From contig CP065003.1 of assembly GCA_016700175.1 (NCBI GenBank), positions 1 through 64,000 on the forward strand: a stretch of DNA of 64,000 bases, in the 5' to 3' direction. The position numbers and the translations under genes are program-made. Origin of the DNA: Acidobacteriota bacterium (GTDB lineage: Bacteria > Acidobacteriota > Blastocatellia > Pyrinomonadales > Pyrinomonadaceae). A model generated the notes under the pieces. The model searched no databases and was not told where the DNA came from. It worked only from the letters and a program-made list of their open reading frames with translations. Positions 26,411 to 34,153 of the stretch are shown piece after piece (positions within the stretch are counted from its first letter, which is position 1; each line of letters opens with the position of its first letter).

Positions 26411-26487
26411 TGGTGCACCCGACAGGATTCGAACCTATGACCTCTTGATTCGTAGTCAAGCACTCTATCCAACTGAGCTACGGGTGC
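26411..26487 (-). tRNA. tRNA-Arg (anticodon ACG)
   Basis: Read from 26487: acceptor GCACCCG pairs with CGGGTGC near the 3' end; discriminator A and encoded CCA follow. D-arm contains GCTCAGTTGGATAGAGT; anticodon stem CTTGA/TCAAG holds the loop CTACGAA, giving ACG. The T-arm is ATAGG-TTCGAAT-CCTGT with one G-T pair. 77 bases including CCA. Its 3' 26 bases are duplicated at 23900. Confidence 0.95.
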
Positions 26488-26520
26488 ACGAAGGTATAAG
26501 AGTACAGATTTGGCTGGCTC

Positions 26521-26908
26521 AGTTCAAGGTTCCAGGTTCCAGGTTCAAAGAAAATTGGTGAGCAGTAAGCGGTGAGCGGTGAGCGGTGAGCAGTGAGCGG
26601 TGAGCGGTGGGCGGTGAGCGGTGGGCGGTGAGCCGTGAGCCGTGAGCGGTGAGCGGTGAGCGGTGAGCAGTGAGCGGTGAGCGGTGAGCCGGAAGCAGTA
26701 AGCGGTGAGCGGTGAGCCGCAAGCAGTGCGTAATGCGTAGCGCGCAGCGGGACAATCTTAGAACTCTTCTCTCAGTACTCATCTCTCAGCACTCAGTACC
26801 AAGAGGGGGCGGGCGGGGACGCCCGCGGTCCAAACGAGTACGCACGCAGTTCAACCTGCTCACTCTTCCTTCGGAACCTGGAACCTTGAACCTGGAACCT
26901 TGAACTGA
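26521..26908. repeat. GGTTCCA, GTGAGCG and CTCAGTA heptamer arrays
   Basis: GGTTCCA-type units at 26522-26546 recur in inverse orientation at 26872-26905 (GGAACCTT/TGAACCT). Between them are about 24 units of GTGAGCG/GTGAGCA variants (26556-26725), a short CTCAGTA/CTCAGCA set (26770-26800) and a GCGGGCGGGGACGCCC repeat (26808-26828). All motifs have a 7-base period. No gene is supported here. Confidence 0.85.
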
Positions 26909-26916
26909 AACGAGAT

Positions 26917-28008
26917 CTACTCAGTGAAGTCCGGCGTCGTGTCGATACTCGTATCGACGGAAGTATCAGCAGCATCGATACCGGTGTCCACCCCTGTATC
27001 AAAGTCTGCCGAAGGCTCGTACACGCCTCCCGAAGCCACGTCCGACGAAGGATCGTAGACCGAAATGTCGCCGCCGTGCTCTCCAAGGTCGCCGTGATAA
27101 TCGGCGGCTTCCTGAGCGTCGGCCGCTGCGTCGCCATAGATCTCGGCGGCATCCATATCGCCCTCAGCCGCGTACGCCGCTGCGTCGCGAGCGTTGTCGT
27201 CAGCGATGTCCTGTTCCCAGACGGCCCATTCCATCTCGCCCTTTTCCGCCGCTGCCTGTCCGCTGTGATCGGATCCGCTGGCAAGATAGTCCGCGTCCTG
27301 CACCGCCTGTTCGGCGTTCCTCGAATCTTCCAGCGCGGCCTCGTAGTCGCCTGCCTGAGCGTGCTCGGCCTGCTGCTGCTGTATCTCGGCGACCTCGGCC
27401 TGCTTTTCGGCCGCGGCCTCGAGCTCGATCGCGTCGCTGCCGGAAAGCATGCTCTCGTCGCCGGCCTCAAACGCCTCGTTCTCGGCCACTTCGCGCGCCT
27501 GGGCCGCCGCGGCATAATCGCCTTCCTCGACGAACTGGTCCGCGGCTTCCTGCGCCTCGCGGGCGGCCTCGCCGTGCATGTTCTGCTCGAGTTCTTCCGC
27601 TTCGGCCTGTGCGTCGAGCTCCGAATAGCCGGTCGTCTCGCCAAAGGTCGCATCGGTACCAAGACCCGCATCGGGTTCGGCAGGAACATCCGTGCCGGCA
27701 TCCGTAGGATCGATTCCGAGCGAGTCCAGGTCATACGTACCGGAATCGAAGGTAGCCGCTTCCAGATCCGGAGCCGGCAGGTCCTCCGCCGCAACGTCAG
27801 TGTCGGACGCTTCTTCTGCCGAAAGGTCCGAAGTATCGTCGGATTCCCCTACCTCCACATCGAACAGCGCTTCGACAACCTCTTCGACCAGCGATTCGCT
27901 GTCTCCTTCGGCAGAGAGGTCGTCGGCCTTGGTGGTTGTGATCTCGATCGTGGTTTCGTTACCTTCTGCGTCGGTTTCGGTGATCGTTATGCTTTCTTCA
28001 TTCGCCAT
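26917..28008 (-). CDS. very acidic, Ala-rich low-complexity protein
   Basis: A 363-residue protein, extremely rich in Asp, Glu and Ala with very few Lys or Arg. The N-terminus MANEESITITETDAEGNE is Thr/Glu-rich; residues about 130-310 are long Ala/Glu helices broken by repeated GDY-x-AA, GDM-x-AA and EAAD patterns like degenerate helical hairpin repeats; the C-terminus is Ser/Asp-rich with DTSVDTSIDTTPD. No signal peptide or membrane helix. Its start overlaps the end of the zinc-ribbon protease-like gene by 11 bases, so the two are translationally coupled. Function unknown; a scaffold or partner of that protein is a guess. Confidence 0.7.
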   Translation of the reverse strand: MANEESITITETDAEGNETTIEITTTKADDLSAEGDSESLVEEVVEALFDVEVGESDDTSDLSAEEASDTDVAAEDLPAPDLEAATFDSGTYDLDSLGIDPTDAGTDVPAEPDAGLGTDATFGETTGYSELDAQAEAEELEQNMHGEAAREAQEAADQFVEEGDYAAAAQAREVAENEAFEAGDESMLSGSDAIELEAAAEKQAEVAEIQQQQAEHAQAGDYEAALEDSRNAEQAVQDADYLASGSDHSGQAAAEKGEMEWAVWEQDIADDNARDAAAYAAEGDMDAAEIYGDAAADAQEAADYHGDLGEHGGDISVYDPSSDVASGGVYEPSADFDTGVDTGIDAADTSVDTSIDTTPDFTE

Positions 28009-29365
28009 AGTTCAGGTTCCTCCCTGCTGTTTCTGATCTGACAGCCGATTCGGCTTCTTTTGTCTTCTTTACTGATTTCTTTAGCCTCGTGATCGCCCGG
28101 CACTTGGCTTCCGGACATCTCACAGGCAGTTCCGATTTGCCCTCGAGTACTTTCAAAGGGACGCGGATAGCGATCCCGCACGCCGAGCAGTTGATCTTCA
28201 GCGTCTCTTTCTCGATCTCCTTTCTGCGCCTTTCGGCCTCCCGCTCCTCTTCTTTTTTGAGAAGGCCTGCGATAAGGCCCTTCCAGCGTTCGAAATCCTG
28301 TGTGACAGCATATTCCGAAAGAAGTTTGAGCCTGCGGGTGATATAAGGCGTCGACGTCGTCGTCAATTCCGAGAGCCTTGCGAAGTCGTCGTCCGTAGCC
28401 GACTGCTGCTTCAGCCATTCTTCGACATTGATCTGCTGGAAGATGAACGACGATTTCAGCGACCACGAAAGCAGGACCTTTCTCGCGACGTTCTCGTCAC
28501 CGAGAGCGAGGATCCCGGCCCTGTCAGCGGTGATCTCCGCCTGTCTTGCCCAGGCCAGGAGCGGAAGTTCGATCGCCCCGCCGATCAGCGCCGAAGGGCT
28601 CAAAGCCGAGAATACCCCGCCGGCCATAAATCCCTTCTTCGGTCCCTGTTCACCGAGGAAGAACTGGATCACGGATTTCCAGAGCGCGTGGCCGGCGCGG
28701 CAGTGGCCCATCTCGCGGGCCATCAGGAACCGGATCTCGTGGCCGCGAAAGCTCGCCGCCAGCGCGGAACCGATGACGATAAACGAATCGTCGTCGCTTC
28801 CGAACGTCATACAGTCCCAGGGGCGTTCCCCGGAGAGGTACACGTCCGGCATCTTGTTCATCCCCAGGATCCGTGCGGCGTGAACTGCCTCACCGAAGAT
28901 GTGAGGAAGCTGGTTCTCTCCAAGGAGAACTCCATTGAACGTGCTTTCGATCCAGCGCCTTCCGACCTTCTCCGAGATGGATCTTGCGGCGGCATTCAGG
29001 GGAGTGATCTTGCGCAGCGCGTTCATCGCCCGTCCGTCTTCCGCCCACTGGAATGCTGAAACTTCGATCCCGTAGCCGTCGGCCAAGGGCCGTAGCCAGC
29101 GGCATTCCGGGCATATCGAGGCCTTTTCTTCGAGATTCCTTCCGAATCCCCCGCAGATGCCGCAAGTGCTTTGAGGCGCCGGTTGATAATGCGCTTTCGG
29201 GGGCTGATCCTGACGCGCCTGACGTGCGCCGGGCTGCGGCCCGCCGGGAGCGCTGCCGGCACCTCCGCGAAGCGGGATCCCGCAGACGCTGCAGAACTTC
29301 GAGTCGTCAAGCGGGAGCCTGTGACCGTTACCGCAAATTATCGATGCACTGCCTTGTTCGCTCAT
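27998..29365 (-). CDS. zinc-ribbon protein with an M48-like peptidase domain lacking the first zinc His
   Basis: A 455-residue protein. Order: two short Cys-rich motifs at the N-terminus (KFCSVCGIPL; CGICGGFG to CPECRW), an M48-type domain at about 120-330, a K/E-rich coiled coil, and a C-terminal zinc ribbon (NCSACGIAIRVPLKVL to RCPEAKC). In the peptidase domain FLMAREMGHCRAGH aligns with the HExxH helix but the first His is Arg; the downstream EITADRAGIL matches the usual third-ligand E-x-x-x-D-R motif. It may be an inactive or altered metalloprotease. It starts 3 bases after the zinc-ribbon DUF4190 gene stop and overlaps the acidic-protein gene, forming a three-gene operon. Confidence 0.75.
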   Translation of the reverse strand: MSEQGSASIICGNGHRLPLDDSKFCSVCGIPLRGGAGSAPGGPQPGARQARQDQPPKAHYQPAPQSTCGICGGFGRNLEEKASICPECRWLRPLADGYGIEVSAFQWAEDGRAMNALRKITPLNAAARSISEKVGRRWIESTFNGVLLGENQLPHIFGEAVHAARILGMNKMPDVYLSGERPWDCMTFGSDDDSFIVIGSALAASFRGHEIRFLMAREMGHCRAGHALWKSVIQFFLGEQGPKKGFMAGGVFSALSPSALIGGAIELPLLAWARQAEITADRAGILALGDENVARKVLLSWSLKSSFIFQQINVEEWLKQQSATDDDFARLSELTTTSTPYITRRLKLLSEYAVTQDFERWKGLIAGLLKKEEEREAERRRKEIEKETLKINCSACGIAIRVPLKVLEGKSELPVRCPEAKCRAITRLKKSVKKTKEAESAVRSETAGRNLNYGE

Positions 29366-29368
29366 TGT

Positions 29369-29824
29369 CTAGTAGTACGCGGGTCCCGAAGAGGCCATCG
29401 AGAGCAGGACCATGAAGAACCACGCAATGGTCCCGATGATCGAAACTGCGATCCCTCCCCACAATCCGACCTGCGCCATCCACATCCCGTCGCTCGGCGC
29501 GCGGCCTTCTTTGATGGCATTCATCTCCAGCCAACCTACGATGGCCGCGGGAATTCCTGTGAAGGGTCCGCAGCAGACAAGACCCAGGGCGACGAGGCCG
29601 ACCGCGAGCATTCCTCTCTGACTTGTTCCGCCGGAAGACTGCGCCGCCGGCCGCGCTTGCCCGCCTCCGCTCTGAGGCGGGTTCCATTGCCGGTTCTGTT
29701 CCGGAGGAGGATTCCCGGCGTTTTGGGTTCCTCCGGGCGCATCGCTTAAGGGTGAAGCGCAATGCCTGCAGAATGCCGCATCGGCTGAGTTCGGGCGGTT
29801 ACAGTTCTGACAGATCTTTTCCAT
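29369..29824 (-). CDS. zinc-ribbon DUF4190-type membrane protein
   Basis: A 151-residue protein. An N-terminal double-CxxC zinc ribbon (ICQNCNRPN to FCRHCASPL) is followed by a Gly/Pro/Gln-rich linker and two membrane helices (MLAVGLVALGLVCCGPFTGI and VGLWGGIAVSIIGTIAWFF) with the conserved AIVGWLEMNAIKEG loop between, typical of DUF4190 proteins. Probably the first gene of the operon with the M48-like and acidic proteins. Role unknown. Confidence 0.8.
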   Translation of the reverse strand: MEKICQNCNRPNSADAAFCRHCASPLSDAPGGTQNAGNPPPEQNRQWNPPQSGGGQARPAAQSSGGTSQRGMLAVGLVALGLVCCGPFTGIPAAIVGWLEMNAIKEGRAPSDGMWMAQVGLWGGIAVSIIGTIAWFFMVLLSMASSGPAYY

Positions 29825-29829
29825 CTATG

Positions 29830-30444
29830 TAAGTAGGTGCAAAATGCCGGGAAAAAAGGCCAAGTTCTTACGGACTCAACCCGGGACAATGCCGCGGAAC
29901 AGCTCCCCGATGCGTCATCGCGAGTCATTGTACGCAACTCGCAGCTTCCTTCGATAGTGAACAAGAACGTGCACGATAACTCCGGAACAACGAACCGGAT
30001 CGCAATGCAATGTCAAAATTTGCGTGCATTATATCCGATTTGCACCTTGATGCCAGAATCCAGAGTGCCCGGTGTTTTTTTGGGGCAGGAGGGGAGGCTG
30101 AAGTCCGAATCGTGTTTCGGAAGTACGCGAGGAAACTGTACCTCGGAAGATCCGATCTCGGCACCCATCTCTCTGTACTCAGTACAGTCAACCTTAGCGG
30201 GCAGGGACGCTTGTCCTCCGTTCTCCCAGAAGCCCCCGCCTGGCGGCGGGCGACAAGCTGAAGCTTATCGGACATGGCGGGCAGGGACGCCCATGGTCCA
30301 GGCGGGCCCCTTCATTTTGGAAGAGACGATCTCGCCACTCATCTCTCAGCACTCAGTACTCAGTACTGTAAACCGGGGCGGGCAGGGACGCCCACGGTCC
30401 CACTGCTAACTACTAACTGCTCACCGCTCACTGCTCACTGCTCA
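29830..30444. repeat. gene-free region with GCGGGCAGGGACGCC repeats and heptamers
   Basis: GCGGGCAGGGACGC occurs near 30199, 30279 and 30381, each followed by a CCC-x-x-GGTCC-like half; related copies lie at 14887 and 26808. A GACAAGCTGAAGCTTATC repeat (30249-30275) and CTCAGTA/CTCACTG heptamers (30341-30370, 30419-30447) fill the rest. No gene is supported. Confidence 0.75.
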
Positions 30445-31443
30445 CTAATTCGCGAAGTATCCCGGCTTTGTTCTTGAAATGAGCTCCGGACGTGCCAGTT
30501 CGATCTTGATCTCGCGCCACTTGCCGTCGCGCTTTTCGTTCTGCGGCTGGTACTCGATCGTATAGAGCGAACGGATGTCGCCCGCGACCTGGGCATAAAG
30601 CCTGCCCATCTCCTCGAGCCGGTTGATGGTGTTTAGCGTTCCGCCCGTACGGTTGGCAAGGATGTTCAGGCGCTCTCTTGCGGCCGAGAACATCGCGAAC
30701 TGGATAGGGGACGGATCGACCAGTTTCGAAGGGTCGCCGGTGGGGAGCGCCAGAGGATAGATCGTGACGCCCTGGTCCGAAGCGTTGTCGATCACCTTTC
30801 TGAGAGCAGCGCTGGATTCGGGATCTATCTGTTCCTTCATCTTGTCCTCCGGAGCGTCGCTCAGGATCTCGCGGTCCAGATTGCGCACCTCCGTGTCCAC
30901 GCCGTCTGTCAGTACGATGATCGCCTTCCGGCGGCCCTCTTCTTTGGCGAGTTTCTGAAGCGCGAGTTCCAGGGATTTGTAAAGCTGGGTCTTGCCGCGT
31001 CCGTCGGCGACGCTGATCGAATGAACAAGTTTGCGTCTGTCGGACGTGAAGTCGTTGAGAACATTGACCTTGTCGTAGAACTCAATGATGGCGACCCGAT
31101 CGTCCGGTGCGAGCGCGTCGAGAAACCGCACGGCGGAGGTCCTTATTGTCTGCCGGAAGCTGAGCGTCGATCCGCTCATATCCAGGATCATCACGAGCGA
31201 GAAGGGCGCCTGCGTCGGCTCGAACCGCACGATCTCCTGTTCGACTCCGTCCTCATAGAGACGAAAGTCGCTTTTGGTCAATGTCTTAACGGGAGTACCG
31301 GAAGTGCTGACTACGCCAACGTTCAAACGGACAAGCGAGGTATCGACGTTGATCACGTCGTCGCCGGGGTCCTGCGCAGAAACGGCGCCGCAAAGAAACA
31401 ATGCGATCGCGGCCGGAATTATGAAGCCCTTGATCAATCTCAT
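30445..31443 (-). CDS. exported VWFA-related protein of acidobacterial type
   Basis: A 332-residue exported protein. From ATG 31443 a signal peptide (MRLIKGFIIPAAIALFLCGA) precedes an N-terminal beta domain (VDTSLVRLNVGVVS ... LTKSDFRLYEDGVEQEI) and a von Willebrand A domain with a complete MIDAS: D-x-S-x-S in LDMSGSTLS, a conserved Thr further on, and LTDGVDT. This architecture is the TIGR03436 family, abundant in Acidobacteriota and rare elsewhere; it is the best lineage marker in the window. Metal-dependent protein binding in the periplasm is likely. It is an isolated gene with a weak ribosome site. Confidence 0.9.
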   Translation of the reverse strand: MRLIKGFIIPAAIALFLCGAVSAQDPGDDVINVDTSLVRLNVGVVSTSGTPVKTLTKSDFRLYEDGVEQEIVRFEPTQAPFSLVMILDMSGSTLSFRQTIRTSAVRFLDALAPDDRVAIIEFYDKVNVLNDFTSDRRKLVHSISVADGRGKTQLYKSLELALQKLAKEEGRRKAIIVLTDGVDTEVRNLDREILSDAPEDKMKEQIDPESSAALRKVIDNASDQGVTIYPLALPTGDPSKLVDPSPIQFAMFSAARERLNILANRTGGTLNTINRLEEMGRLYAQVAGDIRSLYTIEYQPQNEKRDGKWREIKIELARPELISRTKPGYFAN

Positions 31444-31630
31444 AATGCGAATTTCAGAGTCTGACGCCCTTGCCGTGCGGCCGGTTGTACTTTTGCCTGA
31501 ACACAAAAATTTTAACATCAGAAATCATTTAAGTTATAATGCACGCGTTTTCAAAGGGCCCATTTCTACGTCCCTTCAGGGTTCCCCCGTGGGAATCCGT
31601 CCATACCTCACCTGTGGAGATTGATAATCT

Positions 31631-32176
31631 ATGCTTAAGAGGCCGAATTTTTGCTGCTCCTGCGGCGAAAAGATCGACAGGATCGAATGGCACCTTTGGA
31701 CAAGCCGCCGATTCTGTGAGCTATGCCAGTCCGAGTATCGGTTCGAAGAATGGCTCCCGAGGATCACAGGCGGATTTTTTTTGCTTGCCGGCCTCTTCGG
31801 CATCGGTTCGCTGATCGGTAGGGACCGGGTCAGTGCCGATCTGAGGTTCGCACCTGCGGATCTGGCGCTGGAACGCGCGTTGCGCGCTCCGGCCGGGCGT
31901 ACGGATGAGGCTCTTATACGATCGACGGGTCGCGTGGCGGACAAGGCCAAGCCGGTCCCGGTTTCTTCGGATCCGGTCCGGGATCGCCCGGAGGAGCGAG
32001 TTCCGATTCCACCGGCCCCGGACCCGGCGGAAGTTCCCGCTGTCCTTTGCGGAGCAAGAACAAAGAAAGGCACTGCCTGCACGCGAAAGGTGAAAGGCGG
32101 AGGCAGGTGCTGGCAGCATATCGGCAAGGAAGCATTCGTGCCGGAACCAGAATCGGCGGACACGGCCGCCAAATAA
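31631..32176 (+). CDS. zinc-ribbon membrane protein with C-terminal Cys/His cluster
   Basis: A 181-residue protein. N-terminal CxxC pairs (FCCSCGEKI, FCELCQSEY) form a zinc ribbon; one membrane helix follows (GGFFLLAGLFGIGSLIG), then a Pro/Arg-rich linker and a C-terminal C-x-x-x-T-K-K-G-x-x-C-x-R cluster ending GGRCWQH, a motif seen in many small bacterial proteins (DUF5763-like). Its TAA overlaps an ATG of the following kinase frame (TAATG at 32174-32178), so the two are probably coupled and this may be a kinase partner. Function unknown. Confidence 0.75.
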   Translation: MLKRPNFCCSCGEKIDRIEWHLWTSRRFCELCQSEYRFEEWLPRITGGFFLLAGLFGIGSLIGRDRVSADLRFAPADLALERALRAPAGRTDEALIRSTGRVADKAKPVPVSSDPVRDRPEERVPIPPAPDPAEVPAVLCGARTKKGTACTRKVKGGGRCWQHIGKEAFVPEPESADTAAK

Positions 32177-32214
32177 TGCCCCGCCTTGCGGCGGCGAACG
32201 ACAAGACCTTTGGA

Positions 32215-34140
32215 ATGAAAGCACTACAGCCTGAAACAGTTATTCAGGGACGGTACCTGATCAAGGAGCTGATCGGGAAGGGCGGCATGGGACAAGTCTA
32301 CCTTGCCATCGACCAGCGTCTCGGGCACTCTGTTGCGTTAAAGCGCACGACGGTCGCGGAGGATCCTTCTCTTGCCGATGCGTTCGAGAATGAGGCCCGC
32401 ACGCTGGCGCAGCTGAGGCACCCGTTCCTGCCTAAGGTCTCGGACCATTTCATCGAAGAAGACGAGCAGTTTCTCGTCATGGAATACATCGCGGGCGACG
32501 ATCTTTCGCAAAGGCTGAAAGGCATCGACCGCGCATTCCCTCTGAACTGGGTCCTCTTCTGGGCGGATGAACTCCTGGAAACGCTCAGCTATCTGCATAC
32601 CCACAATCCACCGATCATCCACAGGGACATCAAGCCGCAGAACCTGAAGCTGACCGCCGACAACCACATCGTGCTGCTCGATTTCGGCTTATCGAAGCAC
32701 TCCATCGGCCACACAAAGATAACCACTTCCGGGAGCGTCGTCGGTTACACTCCGCACTACGCTCCGATGGAGCAGATCCGCGGGACAGGAACGAGCGCGC
32801 TGAGCGACATCTATGCGTTGTCGGCAACGCTCTACCATCTTCTGACGAACCGAATTCCTCCGGATGCGCTGACCAGGGCCGATGCGATGCTCGGCGGACA
32901 GCCGGACCCACTCAGGCCGTTGACGGAGCTTAACGGCGAGATCAGCGAGGTCATCTCCGACACCATCCTCAAGGGGATGGAACTAAACCAGGACAACCGC
33001 TTCAGGACCGCCCGCGAGATGCAGAAGTGCCTCCGAAAGGCATACAGCGAACTCCAGCAGTCGATGTCAGCGGAAACGGTCGCCTTCAACGTCGCCGATC
33101 TGGAGGGTGCCGACGAGGGCATCGCAGGCGACAAGACCGAGGTGATCACCGGAACCATTCCCGGTGTTCCGGAACCGGTCGGCGAGTCGATCCCAGAGGG
33201 CGATAAGACGGAAGTGATCGGTGCCGACCAAATGCGGGAACTCGCGGGAACGAGCGAATTCGATTCCGGATCGGAGCCGGAGCCGGGCGAGAAGACGGAA
33301 GTGATGGCAGGGATGCCCCATTCCGATCAGGGGGATTCCGTCCCTTCCGACGTGCCGGCCACTCCGCCCGAAATGACCGTGTACGAGACCAACGAGGACC
33401 TGCAGCAAGCCGGGAGCGAGGCGCAGGAATTCGTCACCAACGATGATTTCGGTGAGGAGGACTTCTATTCGGATGACGAAGGGGCTGAAGACCCTGGACT
33501 CGACAAGACCGTTGCCGGGATCGGCGCGGCCGAGTCTCTTCGCGAAGGCGCCGATGCGGGCGAGTTTTCGTCCGGTGCCGACGCCGGAAATGTCGAGGAT
33601 TTCGGTTTCACAGAGCAATATTCGCCCTCGGATCTCGACGGCGATGAAGAGGTTGAGGACGAAGACGTCGGAGTCGCCGCCCCGGTATCCGTCGCGGCTG
33701 CGCAGGCGGTGGACGATGCTCCGGCGAAGAAGAAGAGCTCAACAGGGAAATACGTCGCGATCCTGCTGGGGCTCGGGGCGGTGCTGATCCTTGTTTTCGG
33801 GACCGCGCTGGGCGTCGGCTGGTACGTGCTCGGAGGTTCTTCGGGAACCGGGCAGACAACCGATCCCACTCCGGCCGCGACGCCGGAGCAGGAAGTGACG
33901 CCTGACTTCACTCCTCCGGAGAGCACGCCGTTCGAAGAACCCCAGGTCTCGCCTGAGGAACTTCCTTCGCCCGGCGAAGAGGCGAGTCCCGGTGATTCAG
34001 CGCCCACTCCCGGACCTCGCAGGACCCCGGGCAGGACGCCGGCCCGTACTCCAGTGAAGACTCCTGTGAGAACGGTTCCGCCTACTCCGCGGCCAACACC
34101 CAGGAAGACCCCAAGGACGCTTCCTACGATACTTCAGTGA
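32215..34140 (+). CDS. transmembrane Ser/Thr protein kinase with repeated KTEV phospho-sites
   Basis: A 641-residue Hanks-type kinase. With start ATG 32215 the Gly loop is GKGGMGQVY, the ATP Lys is K43 (VALKR), catalytic loop HRDIKPQN 136-143 and DFG 156-158; APMEQ replaces the usual APE. The kinase domain is followed by a very acidic region with four Thr motifs (GDKTEVI twice, GEKTEVM, LDKTVAG) resembling FHA-docking autophosphorylation sites, then one membrane helix (YVAILLGLGAVLILVFGTA) and a Thr/Pro-rich outer tail. ATG 32176, overlapping the previous stop, is an alternative start; 32215 fits the M-x-x-x-x-T-V-x-Q-x-R-Y pattern of relatives. A TPR gene follows after 13 bases. Confidence 0.9.
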   Translation: MKALQPETVIQGRYLIKELIGKGGMGQVYLAIDQRLGHSVALKRTTVAEDPSLADAFENEARTLAQLRHPFLPKVSDHFIEEDEQFLVMEYIAGDDLSQRLKGIDRAFPLNWVLFWADELLETLSYLHTHNPPIIHRDIKPQNLKLTADNHIVLLDFGLSKHSIGHTKITTSGSVVGYTPHYAPMEQIRGTGTSALSDIYALSATLYHLLTNRIPPDALTRADAMLGGQPDPLRPLTELNGEISEVISDTILKGMELNQDNRFRTAREMQKCLRKAYSELQQSMSAETVAFNVADLEGADEGIAGDKTEVITGTIPGVPEPVGESIPEGDKTEVIGADQMRELAGTSEFDSGSEPEPGEKTEVMAGMPHSDQGDSVPSDVPATPPEMTVYETNEDLQQAGSEAQEFVTNDDFGEEDFYSDDEGAEDPGLDKTVAGIGAAESLREGADAGEFSSGADAGNVEDFGFTEQYSPSDLDGDEEVEDEDVGVAAPVSVAAAQAVDDAPAKKKSSTGKYVAILLGLGAVLILVFGTALGVGWYVLGGSSGTGQTTDPTPAATPEQEVTPDFTPPESTPFEEPQVSPEELPSPGEEASPGDSAPTPGPRRTPGRTPARTPVKTPVRTVPPTPRPTPRKTPRTLPTILQ

Positions 34141-34153
34141 GGCTTTTGATCGA

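Larger units (their letters stand above)
23900..26436. mobile_element. small genomic islet integrated at the 3' end of tRNA-Arg
   Basis: The 2.5-kb segment is bounded by 26-bp direct repeats of the tRNA 3' end, one inside the intact tRNA (26411-26487) and one as a fragment (23900). Its contents are visibly lower in GC than both flanks and are unlike the neighbouring genes: two unrecognised short genes and a SUMF1-like gene. This is the classical footprint of tyrosine-recombinase integration into a tRNA, but no integrase is seen inside, so it would be a remnant or a passively mobilised islet. Confidence 0.65.

Noticed and set aside
29837..30409. A 190-residue frame in the repeat region before the VWA gene
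   Set aside because: Runs through dispersed repeats (GCGGGCAGGGACGC, CTCAGTA units) and has no recognisable protein pattern.
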